Shown one piece after another: positions 44,090 through 51,963 of a DNA stretch of 64,000 bases. Both the position numbers and the translations under genes were made by a program. The notes beneath the pieces are model-generated. The model was not told the origin of the DNA and did not search any database. It saw nothing but the letters and a program-made list of their open reading frames with translations. This DNA is from Paeniglutamicibacter sulfureus (GTDB taxonomy: Bacteria; Actinomycetota; Actinomycetes; Actinomycetales; Micrococcaceae): contig NZ_JAULBL010000002.1 in the NCBI RefSeq assembly GCF_030512175.1, positions 494,149-558,148 of the forward strand, given 5' to 3'. Positions within the stretch are counted from its first letter, which is position 1, and each line of letters opens with the position of its first letter.

Positions 44090-44304
44090 GGTGGCGGTGA
44101 AGAAAGTGCGGGCGTCGATTTCTTGGCAACCTTGTTGCAACAAGGCTTCTTCCCAGTCCCTCACGGCGACCGGACGTACATCGCTTCCGCACGGCGGCGC
44201 TGACGGGCGCCTTCATTTTCGCGCTTGGTCTTTTGGTGTTTGTCCCGATGATCAAGGGCTCCGAGCACAGGTTCAGGCGCCGGCAAGGCTTTCCCGCAGG
44301 ATAG
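44090..44304 (+). pseudogene. possible frameshifted remnant of a small membrane protein
   Basis: One frame reads DFLATLLQQGFFPVPHGDRTYIASARRR and stops; an adjacent frame continues with ALTGAFIFALGLLVFVPMIKGSE, a good membrane helix, and ends at 44302-44304. Joined at the CGGCGGCGC run the two give a plausible short protein. No good start codon is seen. It may be a decayed gene, a sequencing error or chance. Confidence 0.25.
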
Positions 44305-44357
44305 ATCCGTGAAGGCCAGGTGGTTGCCTCCACGGCATGGCTTGTGCTGCTGACGGG

Positions 44358-44687
44358 CTAGAGCGCGGGCTCGGCGCCGTCGCGCCCGCCCCAGCGATCC
44401 AGGAATTCGTCGTGGTCCAGCTCCTCGAGGTCCGAGCGGACCATCGCCACCATTGACTCGGCATCCTCGATGCTGCCCGCATTGATGCGCAGCACCTCGG
44501 CTTTGTTGTCGATCCGGTGGACGACGACGGCAGCACCGACTGCGTCGGATCCGGCTCCGCCGAAGAAGCCATTGACCAGCGCGGCGGCCCAGCGGGCGGC
44601 GGCTCTTGCCGGGCCGTCATGGGACTTCTCCAGGTCGACTTCGTACTCGTCAGCGGCGTGTGGTTGCGGGGCTTCTTCGCTGTTCAC
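44358..44687 (-). CDS. hypothetical acidic protein
   Basis: A 109-residue soluble protein, acidic at both ends (ADEYEVDLEKSHDGP, DLEELDHDEFLDRWGG) with a hydrophobic middle (ALVNGFFGG, AVGAAVVVHRID). No family recognised. It starts with GTG and has AGGAG in front. It is separated from the CGNR regulator upstream by 57 nt on the same strand. Confidence 0.65.
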   Translation of the reverse strand: MNSEEAPQPHAADEYEVDLEKSHDGPARAAARWAAALVNGFFGGAGSDAVGAAVVVHRIDNKAEVLRINAGSIEDAESMVAMVRSDLEELDHDEFLDRWGGRDGAEPAL

Positions 44688-44744
44688 GGTGGCTCCTCCG
44701 ATCGGCGGGCCTAATACACTTTCGGCCCTGGCTCCAGTGTATGT

Positions 44745-45299
44745 TCACAGCCCGGGTTTTTGCTCGGATTTTCGCTGGCGGTATGCGCGCACGTGCTCCC
44801 GGTTGGCACAGTTGCCGGTGTCGCAATAGCGCTTCGAACGATTCCTCGAGAGGTCCAACAGCACCGCCTCGCAGTCCTCGGCCGCACAGGCCCGCAGGCG
44901 CGACAATTCGCCCGAACGCAACACATCCACCAGGGCCATGGCGGCTTCCACCGCCATGCGCTCGCTCAGTGGCGCCTCCGGCGTGGTGGCGTGGATGTGG
45001 TATTCCCACCCGTCGTGCTTGACCAATTGCGGCAGGGCGCGGGCGTTGCGCAGGATGTTGTTGACCCTGTCCACGGCCTCCTCCTCGGAGGCGGACCACA
45101 GCTTGCGCAGCTGGGAGCGCAGTTGGCGTACCGAGCGCAGCTCCGCGTCATTGTGGGTCCGAGAGCCGGTGAACCCCTGCTCGTTGAGGAACTCGTTGAG
45201 GTCGGCACGCGTGAGCAGCCCGTCGGAAGCTTGGACTGATGAGTTGATGAGGGCAACGACAGTGCCCAGGGCAACCTCTGTGTCAGGGGCAAAGATCAA
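44745..45299 (-). CDS. CGNR zinc-finger regulator
   Basis: A 184-residue protein with an N-terminal ABATE-type helical domain (VALGTVVALINSSV, LRSVRQLRSQLRKLW) and a C-terminal CGNR zinc finger: CAAEDCEAVLLDLSRNRSKRYCDTGNCANR, with the Cys pairs and the Arg-rich DNA-contact segment. Such proteins are usually repressors of small-molecule-responsive genes. The start is TTG 45299 with AGGAG 5 nt upstream. It is divergent from the EamA transporter, its likely target. Confidence 0.85.
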   Translation of the reverse strand: MIFAPDTEVALGTVVALINSSVQASDGLLTRADLNEFLNEQGFTGSRTHNDAELRSVRQLRSQLRKLWSASEEEAVDRVNNILRNARALPQLVKHDGWEYHIHATTPEAPLSERMAVEAAMALVDVLRSGELSRLRACAAEDCEAVLLDLSRNRSKRYCDTGNCANREHVRAYRQRKSEQKPGL

Positions 45300-45444
45300 T
45301 GTGACTCCTGTGGTGCACTGTGGATTGACGGGGAAACCCCCGTGGATCTAGTGTCATGATCATACATAATTTTACTCCTGACAGTCGTTGCGGCCACAAG
45401 CCCCCTTCGCGCGTCGGGCCGACTTTGCCAAGGAGCGTATCGCC

Positions 45445-46419
45445 GTGCCAAGAGAAGAAATCCCCACACAGTTGGCACAGCTGTCACCCCCTGCAGTCCC
45501 GGTGTCGTCCTCGCGCCCACGCCTGGGCGGCGTCGGCATTGCGCTGTTTTCATCGGCGGTCTTCGGCCTGTCTGGTTCGTTCGCCAAGTCGCTGCTGGAG
45601 GCGGGCTGGAGTCCCGCCGCGGCGGTGACGCTGCGCATGGCAGGCGCAGCACTGGTGTTGCTGATTCCCACGCTGCTGATCATGCGTGGCAAGTGGTCGC
45701 TGCTGGCCCGCAACTGGAAGTCGATCCTGCTCTTTGGGCTTTTCGGCGTCGGCGCCTGCCAATTCTGCTATTTCCTGGCCGTCGAAAGACTCGATGTGGG
45801 AGTGGCGCTGCTGCTGGAGTACCTGGCCCCCGTGCTGATCGTGCTCTTTCTGTGGGTTCGCCACCGCAGGACTCCCAAGGCCATGACGATCGGTGGCGCG
45901 CTCCTTGCCCTCGCCGGCCTGGTCGCCGTCCTGGATCTGGCGGGTGAGACGCGCGTTGACCCGATTGGGGTGCTCTGGGGACTGGGTGCTGCCGTAGGTT
46001 TGACGGTCTACTTCTTCGTCAGCGCCCGAGCCGATGGCGCACTGCCTCCAATCGTGCTGGCCACCGGCGGGCTGCTTGTGGGGGCAGCGGCCATGGGAAT
46101 TCTGGGTGTGGTCGGCCTGCTGGACATGCAGGTGAGGTTCGTGCCCGTGAAGCTGGCCAGTTGGGAAACCCAGTGGTGGGTGGCACTGGGCGGACTGGTG
46201 CTGTTCTCCACGGTCATCGCTTATGTCACCGGCATCATGGCAGCCCGGACACTGGGCTCGAAGCTTGCTTCCTTCATCTCGCTCACCGAGGTGCTTTTCG
46301 CCGTGCTGTGGGCGTGGCTTCTGCTGGGTGAGCTGCCCGCAGGAGTCCAGTTGCTCGGAGGACTGTTGATCGTCGGCGGCGTGCTGCTGGTACGGGCCGA
46401 CGAATTGCGCAGCCGGTAG
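45445..46419 (+). CDS. EamA/DMT-family transporter
   Basis: A 324-residue transporter with ten helices in two EamA repeats (SAVFGLSGSFAKSLLEAG and TVYFFVSARADGALPP halves; LEYLAPVLIVLFLW and SLTEVLFAVLWAWLLLGE at the repeat ends). Relatives export amino acids or other metabolites. GTG 45445 has AAGGAG 9 nt upstream. The divergent CGNR regulator probably controls it. Confidence 0.88.
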   Translation: MPREEIPTQLAQLSPPAVPVSSSRPRLGGVGIALFSSAVFGLSGSFAKSLLEAGWSPAAAVTLRMAGAALVLLIPTLLIMRGKWSLLARNWKSILLFGLFGVGACQFCYFLAVERLDVGVALLLEYLAPVLIVLFLWVRHRRTPKAMTIGGALLALAGLVAVLDLAGETRVDPIGVLWGLGAAVGLTVYFFVSARADGALPPIVLATGGLLVGAAAMGILGVVGLLDMQVRFVPVKLASWETQWWVALGGLVLFSTVIAYVTGIMAARTLGSKLASFISLTEVLFAVLWAWLLLGELPAGVQLLGGLLIVGGVLLVRADELRSR

Positions 46420-46438
46420 CCAGCGCGGCCAACACGCA

Positions 46439-46496
46439 AGGCCGGTGTGCAGCCGCAGTGCCCCAGACGGGAAGCGCTGCCGCCACACACCGGCCT
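46439..46496. terminator. large hairpin between eamA and copA ends
   Basis: AGGCCGGTGTG (46439-46449) pairs with CACACCGGCCT (46486-46496), with partial inner pairing (GCAGC/GCTGC). It lies between convergent genes without a T-run, so it is a probable bidirectional terminator. Confidence 0.55.
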
Positions 46497-46515
46497 CGTC
46501 GTGGCTCGGACGTTG

Positions 46516-48798
46516 CTACTTGCGCCCAAAGCTGCGCAGTCGCAGTGAGTTGGCGACCACCAGCACGGAGCTGGCGGCCATGGCAGCCCCGGCAATCATC
46601 GGGTTCAGGAACCCGAGTGCCGCCACCGGGATGCCGGCGGTGTTGTAGACGAAGGCCCAGAACAGGTTCATCTTGATGGTGCCCAGCGTCTTGCGGGACA
46701 GCTCGATGGACTGGGCCACCTGGTTGAGGTCATTGCCCATGATGGTCAGGTCCGCAGCCTCGATGGCGACGTCGGTTCCCGATCCCATGGCGATCCCGAG
46801 GTCCGCCTGGGCGAGTGCCGGAGCGTCGTTGACCCCGTCGCCGACCATGGCAACGACCCGGCCCTCGGCCTGCAGCTTGCGCACGGCCTGGGCCTTGCCC
46901 TCGGGGAAGACATCGGCAAAGACATCGGCCTCGGCAATGCCGACCCGGGATGCAACCTGCGCGGCCACTGCGGCATTGTCGCCGGTCAACAGCACCGGGC
47001 GCAGTCCCAGTTCCTTCAGCCGGGCAATCGCCGCCTCGGAGGACTCCTTGATGGTGTCGGAGAGGTTGACCAGTCCGGCGAAGGCGCCGTCGACACCGAT
47101 CATGATGGCGGTGGCACCGGTTTGCTGGGCCTCGCGCAGTCTCAGGTGGTCTGACTCGTTGAGCTGGACTCCGTTTTCCCGCATCCAGCTCGACCGTCCC
47201 GCAACCACGGTCCGGTCTCCAATGCGGGCCTTGACCCCGCCACCGGGGGCGGAGGTGAACGCTGTGGCCTTTGCCAACGGTGCCTCTGCACGCGCCGCCG
47301 CAACGATGGCGTGGGCAATGGGGTGCTCTGAACCCGATTCCGCGGCGCCGGCCAGGGCCAGCAGCGTGGCGGCATCGAAACCGGCGGCCGGGACGGTGGA
47401 AGTGACCGCGAGGTTGCCCTCGGTGATGGTTCCGGTCTTGTCCAGCAATACGGTGTCGATCTTGCGGGTGTCCTCCAAGACCTGTGGTCCGCGGATCAAG
47501 ATGCCCAGTTGGGCCCCGCGTCCGGACCCCACCAGCAGGCCGATGGGGGTAGCCAGGCCCAGCGCGCAGGGGCAGGCGATGACCAGCACCGCGACTGAGG
47601 CGGCAACCGCGGCGTTGATATCCCCGGTGAATACCAGCCACAACACGAAGGTCAGCACAGCAATGGCCAGCACGATCGGAACGAAGACGGCGGAGATCCT
47701 ATCGGCGAGCCGGGCGATGGGGGCCTTGCCGGTCTGCGCCTGGGAAACCAGTCGGCCCATCTGGGCCAGGGTGGTGTCCTTGCCGACCCGGGTGGCGCGC
47801 ACCAGCAGGCGGCCGGAAGTGTTGATGGTGGCGCCGGTGACGGTGTCTTCCGGTCCGACCTCGACAGGCACCGATTCTCCGGTGACCAGTGCCGTGTCCA
47901 CGGCGGAGTGGCCGGTGACCACGAAGCCGTCGGTGGCGATCTTTTCACCCGGGCGCACCACGAACTCGTCGCCGGGCACCAGTTCGGCGGCGGGGATCTT
48001 CGTTTCGACACCATCGCGCAGCACGACGGCTTCCTTCGCGCCGAGGTCCAGCAGCGTCTTCAGTGCGTCCCCGGCCTTCGACTTGGCGCGCGCCTCCAGA
48101 AAGCGTCCCAAAAGCAGGAACGTCGCCACGACGCCTGCGGTCTCGAAGTACAGGGCGTGTTCGCTCATCGGCATGCCGATGTGGGCGGTCAGCATCGGGT
48201 CAACCGCCAATTGCCACAGGGAGAAGAAGTACGCGGCGAGCACCCCGATCGACACCAGCGTGTCCATCGTGGAGGCCAGGTGCCGCGCATTGATCGCGGC
48301 GGCGCGGTGGAACGGCCAGGCCGACCAGAAGACTACGGGCGTGGCCAGAACCAACGCGACCCAACCCCAGTGGGGGAACTGCGCCGCAGGGATCATGGAA
48401 ATGATGAACAACGGAACCGTGAAGATCGCGGCACCAACCAGTCGCTTCTTCAGGTCGTTTCCGCCGTGCCCGGTGATGTGGTCCGTGCGCGGGGCCTTGG
48501 GCGGTTCGACAGTGCCGATGGAAGCCGACTGCGCCTGGGAAGGCGCGGCGGCATAGCGGTCGGCCTTCAGGCTGGCCTGGTATCCGGCTGACTCCACGGT
48601 CGCAATGATCTGCTCGTCGCTGATGGATTCCGGGACCGTGATCCGCGCCGATTCCAGCGGCAGGTTCACCAGGGCCTCGACGCCGTCGATCTTGCCGAGC
48701 TTGCGCTCAACCCGTCCCACGCACGATGCGCAGGTCATGCCCTGGATATCTAGTTCTATGATGCGTTGGTTGGCGGGGAAGGTTGTTTCGTTGCTCAT
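46516..48798 (-). CDS. copA: copper-exporting P1B-type ATPase
   Basis: A 760-residue Cu(I)-ATPase. It has one N-terminal HMA domain (Cys23-Cys26 in MTCASC), membrane helices, the phosphatase motif TGES, the metal-path motif CPC in VIACPCALG (near residue 400), DKTGT phosphorylation site, SEHPIAHAI and GDGVNDAPAL. It pumps Cu(I) out across the cytoplasmic membrane. ATG 48798 is used, with a GGAAAAG-type site; the frame upstream to 48861 has none. It follows copZ and csoR on the same strand. Confidence 0.95.
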   Translation of the reverse strand: MSNETTFPANQRIIELDIQGMTCASCVGRVERKLGKIDGVEALVNLPLESARITVPESISDEQIIATVESAGYQASLKADRYAAAPSQAQSASIGTVEPPKAPRTDHITGHGGNDLKKRLVGAAIFTVPLFIISMIPAAQFPHWGWVALVLATPVVFWSAWPFHRAAAINARHLASTMDTLVSIGVLAAYFFSLWQLAVDPMLTAHIGMPMSEHALYFETAGVVATFLLLGRFLEARAKSKAGDALKTLLDLGAKEAVVLRDGVETKIPAAELVPGDEFVVRPGEKIATDGFVVTGHSAVDTALVTGESVPVEVGPEDTVTGATINTSGRLLVRATRVGKDTTLAQMGRLVSQAQTGKAPIARLADRISAVFVPIVLAIAVLTFVLWLVFTGDINAAVAASVAVLVIACPCALGLATPIGLLVGSGRGAQLGILIRGPQVLEDTRKIDTVLLDKTGTITEGNLAVTSTVPAAGFDAATLLALAGAAESGSEHPIAHAIVAAARAEAPLAKATAFTSAPGGGVKARIGDRTVVAGRSSWMRENGVQLNESDHLRLREAQQTGATAIMIGVDGAFAGLVNLSDTIKESSEAAIARLKELGLRPVLLTGDNAAVAAQVASRVGIAEADVFADVFPEGKAQAVRKLQAEGRVVAMVGDGVNDAPALAQADLGIAMGSGTDVAIEAADLTIMGNDLNQVAQSIELSRKTLGTIKMNLFWAFVYNTAGIPVAALGFLNPMIAGAAMAASSVLVVANSLRLRSFGRK

Positions 48799-48873
48799 CT
48801 TTTCCGTTCCTGGGGCGGGCGATGGTCCGTGCATCTGGGTGCTCGCCCCGTGCGTTGGCAATCGGGAGTGGGC

Positions 48874-49197
48874 CTAGGCGTCTGTGGAGACGACGGTGTA
48901 GCCGGCCTCCTGGACTGCCTGGGTCAGCACTGCGTTATCCACCTGTGAGTTGGTGGTGACGTTGGCGGTCGAGGTGCCTCCTGCGGAGAGGAAGACCTCT
49001 ACATTGGTGACGCCTTCAACTTCGCGCAGTTCCTCGGTGACGGATGCGACGCAGTGGCCGCAGGTCATGCCGTCGATCTTTAGGGTGATGTTGTTCTGGC
49101 TCATGATGCCCTCCGGTCGCGTGGTGATGGTGAGTCCTTCATTCGAGTTGCATCCGCAGCTCCCGCCGCAGCAACCGCCGTTAGATGTATCGCTCAT
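48874..49197 (-). CDS. copZ: copper chaperone CopZ with Cys-rich N-terminal extension
   Basis: A 107-residue protein. Residues from about 32 on form a standard HMA domain with Cys-x2-Cys in GMTCGHCVASV and act as a Cu(I) chaperone that delivers to CopA. The first 30 residues form an unusual extension with five Cys (GGCCGGSCGCNSNE). ATG 49197 has AGGAG; an internal ATG at 49104 also has GGAGGG, so a short 76-residue form may be made too. Confidence 0.88.
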   Translation of the reverse strand: MSDTSNGGCCGGSCGCNSNEGLTITTRPEGIMSQNNITLKIDGMTCGHCVASVTEELREVEGVTNVEVFLSAGGTSTANVTTNSQVDNAVLTQAVQEAGYTVVSTDA

Positions 49198-49270
49198 GTT
49201 TTCTCCTGGGGAGTGGTTTCTTGGGTGTGTGGAATTCAGGGATCGCGTGTGCCCCCCTAGCGCAGCCCCC

Positions 49271-49600
49271 CTAGCGCAGCAGTCGGCCAATGGCCGTGGT
49301 GACCTCCGCGACCTTCTCGTCCACAAAGGACTGGTCGCCGGTTTCGATGCTCTGCGCTGCGGCGTTCACGACGCAATGGGAGACGTGTTCTTCGACTAGG
49401 CCGAGGCTGACCTTGTGCAGGGCAGCGTTGATGGCGGAGATCTGCGTGAGGATGTCGATGCAGTACTTGTCTTCATTGACCATCCGATTGACGCCGCGGA
49501 CCTGGCCCTCGATGCGGTTGAGGCGCTTCAGCAGCGCTTCCTTGTTGGCTGTGTATCCGTGGCCGACATGCTCGTCGATCGGAAGGGTGATGTTTTCCAT
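49271..49600 (-). CDS. csoR: copper-sensing repressor CsoR
   Basis: A 109-residue all-helical repressor of the CsoR/RcnR family. The Cu(I) ligands are visible as Cys47, His72 and Cys76 (KYCIDILTQ and EEHVSHCV), and the DNA-contact helix carries LKRLNRIEGQVRGVNRMV. Copper binding releases the operator. Two GC-flanked palindromes lie directly upstream. It is first in the csoR-copZ-copA unit. Confidence 0.94.
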   Translation of the reverse strand: MENITLPIDEHVGHGYTANKEALLKRLNRIEGQVRGVNRMVNEDKYCIDILTQISAINAALHKVSLGLVEEHVSHCVVNAAAQSIETGDQSFVDEKVAEVTTAIGRLLR

Positions 49601-49610
49601 ACCCCAAATA

Positions 49611-49651
49611 ATACCCCCTGAGGGTATTAAGTCAAGTACCCCCATGGGGTA
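49611..49651. promoter_or_regulatory. two CsoR-type operators
   Basis: Site 1 is ATACCCCCTGAGGGTAT (49611-49627), site 2 is TACCCCCATGGGGTA (49637-49651). Both match the TACCC...GGGTA palindrome of actinobacterial CsoR operators. Site 1 starts 11 bp upstream of csoR. Confidence 0.85.
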
Positions 49652-49671
49652 TCCGATTTGTGCCGGGTTGA

Positions 49672-49677
49672 TAGTTT
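49672..49677 (+). promoter_or_regulatory. -10 element TAGTTT of a leaderless gene
   Basis: TAGTTT lies 6 nt before ATG 49684, with no ribosome site. It overlaps no CsoR site but is 20 bp from one. Confidence 0.55.
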
Positions 49678-49683
49678 TGGATC

Positions 49684-50952
49684 ATGCAGATCAACGAGAA
49701 CCAGCCCTTCGTCCCTGTCATTTTGGGCGGTGACATCGGCGCGTACTCGTTGGCGCGCGAGTTCCACGAGCAGTACGACGTGCTTTCGGTGGTCGTCCCC
49801 TCGGTGATGACCGGCATTACCGAGCACTCGCGGGTCCTGGTGCCGCGGCCCTTCGCCCGGCAGGACGATCCGGCGGCGTTCGCCGCCTTCGTGTCCGGGC
49901 TGGGACGCGAATTCGGCGGCACCAACGGTGCCAAGCGGCCGCTGTTGCTCTTGGGTGCCGCCGACCAGCACATCCGCTTCATCGCCACCCATGCCCAAGA
50001 GCTCGCCGAATGGTTCACCATCCCCTATGTGGGCAATGCGGAGTTGGACCGGGCCACGGAAAAGGATGCTTTCTACGAACTTTGCCGCGACCTTGGCGTC
50101 AGCTACCCGGCCACCGTGGTCCACGACTGTGCCGGGGCATCCGCGGATCCGGTGGCTCTTGAGGCGGAGCTTGCCGCCGAGGGGGTTCCGTTCCCGGCCA
50201 TCGTAAAGCCCTCGGACGGAGTGGCCTGGGGTGCACTGGAGTTCGCGGGCAAGAAGAAGGTCCACACCGTCGCATCGCTGGCGGAATTGACTGAGCTCAT
50301 CGCCAACGCCTCCAACGCCGGGTACGCCGGCACCTTGGTCATCCAGGACCTGATCCCGGGCGATGACAGCGGCATGCACCTGGCCACGTTCTTCAGCGAC
50401 CGAAGCGGCAAGGTCCGATTTGTCTCCTGCGGGCGGGTCATCGTCGAGGAGCATGCCCCCGGCGCGCTGGGAAACTCCGCTGCCATTGTCACTCAGCCCA
50501 ACGAGACGGCGGTTGCCGAAGGGTCCCGGTTGCTCGACGCCCTCGGCTGGACCGGCTTTTCCATGTTCGACATGAAGTTGGACCCGCGCGACGGGACCTA
50601 CAAGTTCTTCGAACTGAACCCGCGCCTGGGCCGCAACCACTTCTATATCACCGCTGCCGGCCACAACGTGACGCGCTTCTACGTCGAGGAATACCTTCGC
50701 GGCGGATTATCCGGGGGAGCGGAGCTAGAGGTCGCGGAGAACTTCCACCTCTACAACATCCTCCCGCTGCGCCTTTTGCGTCGCTACCTTCCGGGCGACA
50801 TGAAGAACGAGGTCGAGGAACTCATTTCGGCCAAGCGCTATAGCCACCCGCTGTACTACAAGAAAGAAACCAATCCCCGCCGCTGGTTCTACATCCTGGT
50901 GAGCACGGTAAACCACTACCGCAAGTTCAAGCGCCACCACCCGGCATCCTAG
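49684..50952 (+). CDS. ATP-grasp carboxylate-amine ligase
   Basis: A 422-residue ATP-grasp protein: an N-terminal pre-ATP-grasp domain (VPVILGGDIGAYSLAREFHEQY), ATP-binding segments FPAIVKPSDGV and TLVIQDLIPGDDSG, and the metal-binding FFELNPRLGRNHFY. It should form an amide bond with ATP hydrolysis. Enterococcal D-aspartate ligase belongs to the same superfamily, so a role in peptidoglycan cross-bridge or peptide synthesis is possible; the substrate is not shown. It is divergent from csoR. Confidence 0.8.
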   Translation: MQINENQPFVPVILGGDIGAYSLAREFHEQYDVLSVVVPSVMTGITEHSRVLVPRPFARQDDPAAFAAFVSGLGREFGGTNGAKRPLLLLGAADQHIRFIATHAQELAEWFTIPYVGNAELDRATEKDAFYELCRDLGVSYPATVVHDCAGASADPVALEAELAAEGVPFPAIVKPSDGVAWGALEFAGKKKVHTVASLAELTELIANASNAGYAGTLVIQDLIPGDDSGMHLATFFSDRSGKVRFVSCGRVIVEEHAPGALGNSAAIVTQPNETAVAEGSRLLDALGWTGFSMFDMKLDPRDGTYKFFELNPRLGRNHFYITAAGHNVTRFYVEEYLRGGLSGGAELEVAENFHLYNILPLRLLRRYLPGDMKNEVEELISAKRYSHPLYYKKETNPRRWFYILVSTVNHYRKFKRHHPAS

Positions 50953-51018
50953 AGTTCCCCTCCCCTTCGGGCGTAGAGTGATTGCACTTTAGTTCCGCAA
51001 GGTTCAAGGGAGAAAAAC

Positions 51019-51186
51019 ATGGGTGACTACAAGTTGTACACGGATGCCGAGCGCGCCACCTACTTGGCGCCTTCCTGCGAACGATGCGGGCAGCATCGCC
51101 ATATCGTGTGGGAGGACAAGGGCGAGAACGAGGCCCATTGGGCACCACGCGATGCAGGTTGTTCCAACGAGGCCTGCACGGGGTGA
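51019..51186 (+). CDS. 55-residue zinc-ribbon-like protein
   Basis: A short gene with AGGGAG 6 nt before ATG 51019 and a strong terminator after its stop. The protein has Cys20-x2-Cys23 (PSCERCGQ) and a second pair Cys48/Cys53 (GCSNEAC) around a His- and Trp-containing middle, which suggests a single zinc site. It lies 66 nt after the ATP-grasp gene. Function unknown. Confidence 0.7.
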   Translation: MGDYKLYTDAERATYLAPSCERCGQHRHIVWEDKGENEAHWAPRDAGCSNEACTG

Positions 51187-51214
51187 CCCTGGAGGCCCCT
51201 GCACCGGAAACCAC

Positions 51215-51262
51215 GAGGCAGTCGTTCCTTGCGACCTATGGAGCGCAAGGAACGACTGCCTC
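51215..51262 (+). terminator. rho-independent terminator
   Basis: 19-bp perfect stem (51215-51233 with 51244-51262; left arm GAGGCAGTCGTTCCTTGCG), 10-nt loop, then TTCTTTT. It ends the zinc-ribbon gene unit. Confidence 0.93.
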
Positions 51263-51277
51263 TTCTTTTCAGGTTCC

Positions 51278-51694
51278 TTAGGACCCGGGGGCCGATGACA
51301 TGTCCATCCAGCCCACTTCCCACTCGTGGCCGTCGGGATCCAGGAAGGCCACCGAGTACATGCCCGGGAACTCCTCCGCTGCCTCGCGGTAGATGGTTCC
51401 GCCATGTTCAAGTGCGCGGCGTGCGTACTCGTCGACTTCCTCACGGGTTTCCCCGCTGATGGCATTGAGCACCTCACGCGGGCCGGCGCCGTAGGTGGGT
51501 TTGTCTCCGTTGCGCAGGAACGAGGAGTAGAACTCCTCGGTGAGCACCATGACCCAGATGGTCTCGGTGATCATCCATGCGGAGGCCACGTCGTTGGAAA
51601 AGTCGGTGTTCTTTTCAAATCCCAGCCCGGCATAAAACGCATCCGAGGCAGTGAGGTCCTTGGTGGGAAGATTGACGAAAATCATGCGGGCCAT
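51278..51694 (-). CDS. VOC/glyoxalase-fold protein
   Basis: A 138-residue vicinal-oxygen-chelate fold protein: MIFVNLPTKDLTASDAFYAGLGF opens the first beta-alpha-beta unit and FLDPDGHEWEVGWM closes the second with a likely metal-ligand Glu. Relatives include glyoxalases, resistance proteins and many of unknown role. Its ribosome site is GGAGCCGGCCCC. Confidence 0.82.
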   Translation of the reverse strand: MARMIFVNLPTKDLTASDAFYAGLGFEKNTDFSNDVASAWMITETIWVMVLTEEFYSSFLRNGDKPTYGAGPREVLNAISGETREEVDEYARRALEHGGTIYREAAEEFPGMYSVAFLDPDGHEWEVGWMDMSSAPGS

Positions 51695-51963
51695 GGGGCC
51701 GGCTCCTTTGCTTGGGGGAAAGGGGGTGCATGGGCGTGAAGTGCGAAACCGTCACGAACCCATAATGCTCGGGCCATGGGGGTCGGGGCAAGGGTTGCGG
51801 GATCCCTGCGCTTGCACGGGGAATGTGGTGACCGCCGTGGGTGCATTTGGGGTTCAGCTGACCAGGAATCTCACCTAAGCTGGGGAGCGCATGGTGAAGG
51901 GGATCACACTGGGTGTCAGTCGGTACTCCACGCCTTGGCTCCTTGTTCCCCGGAAGGTGAAAA

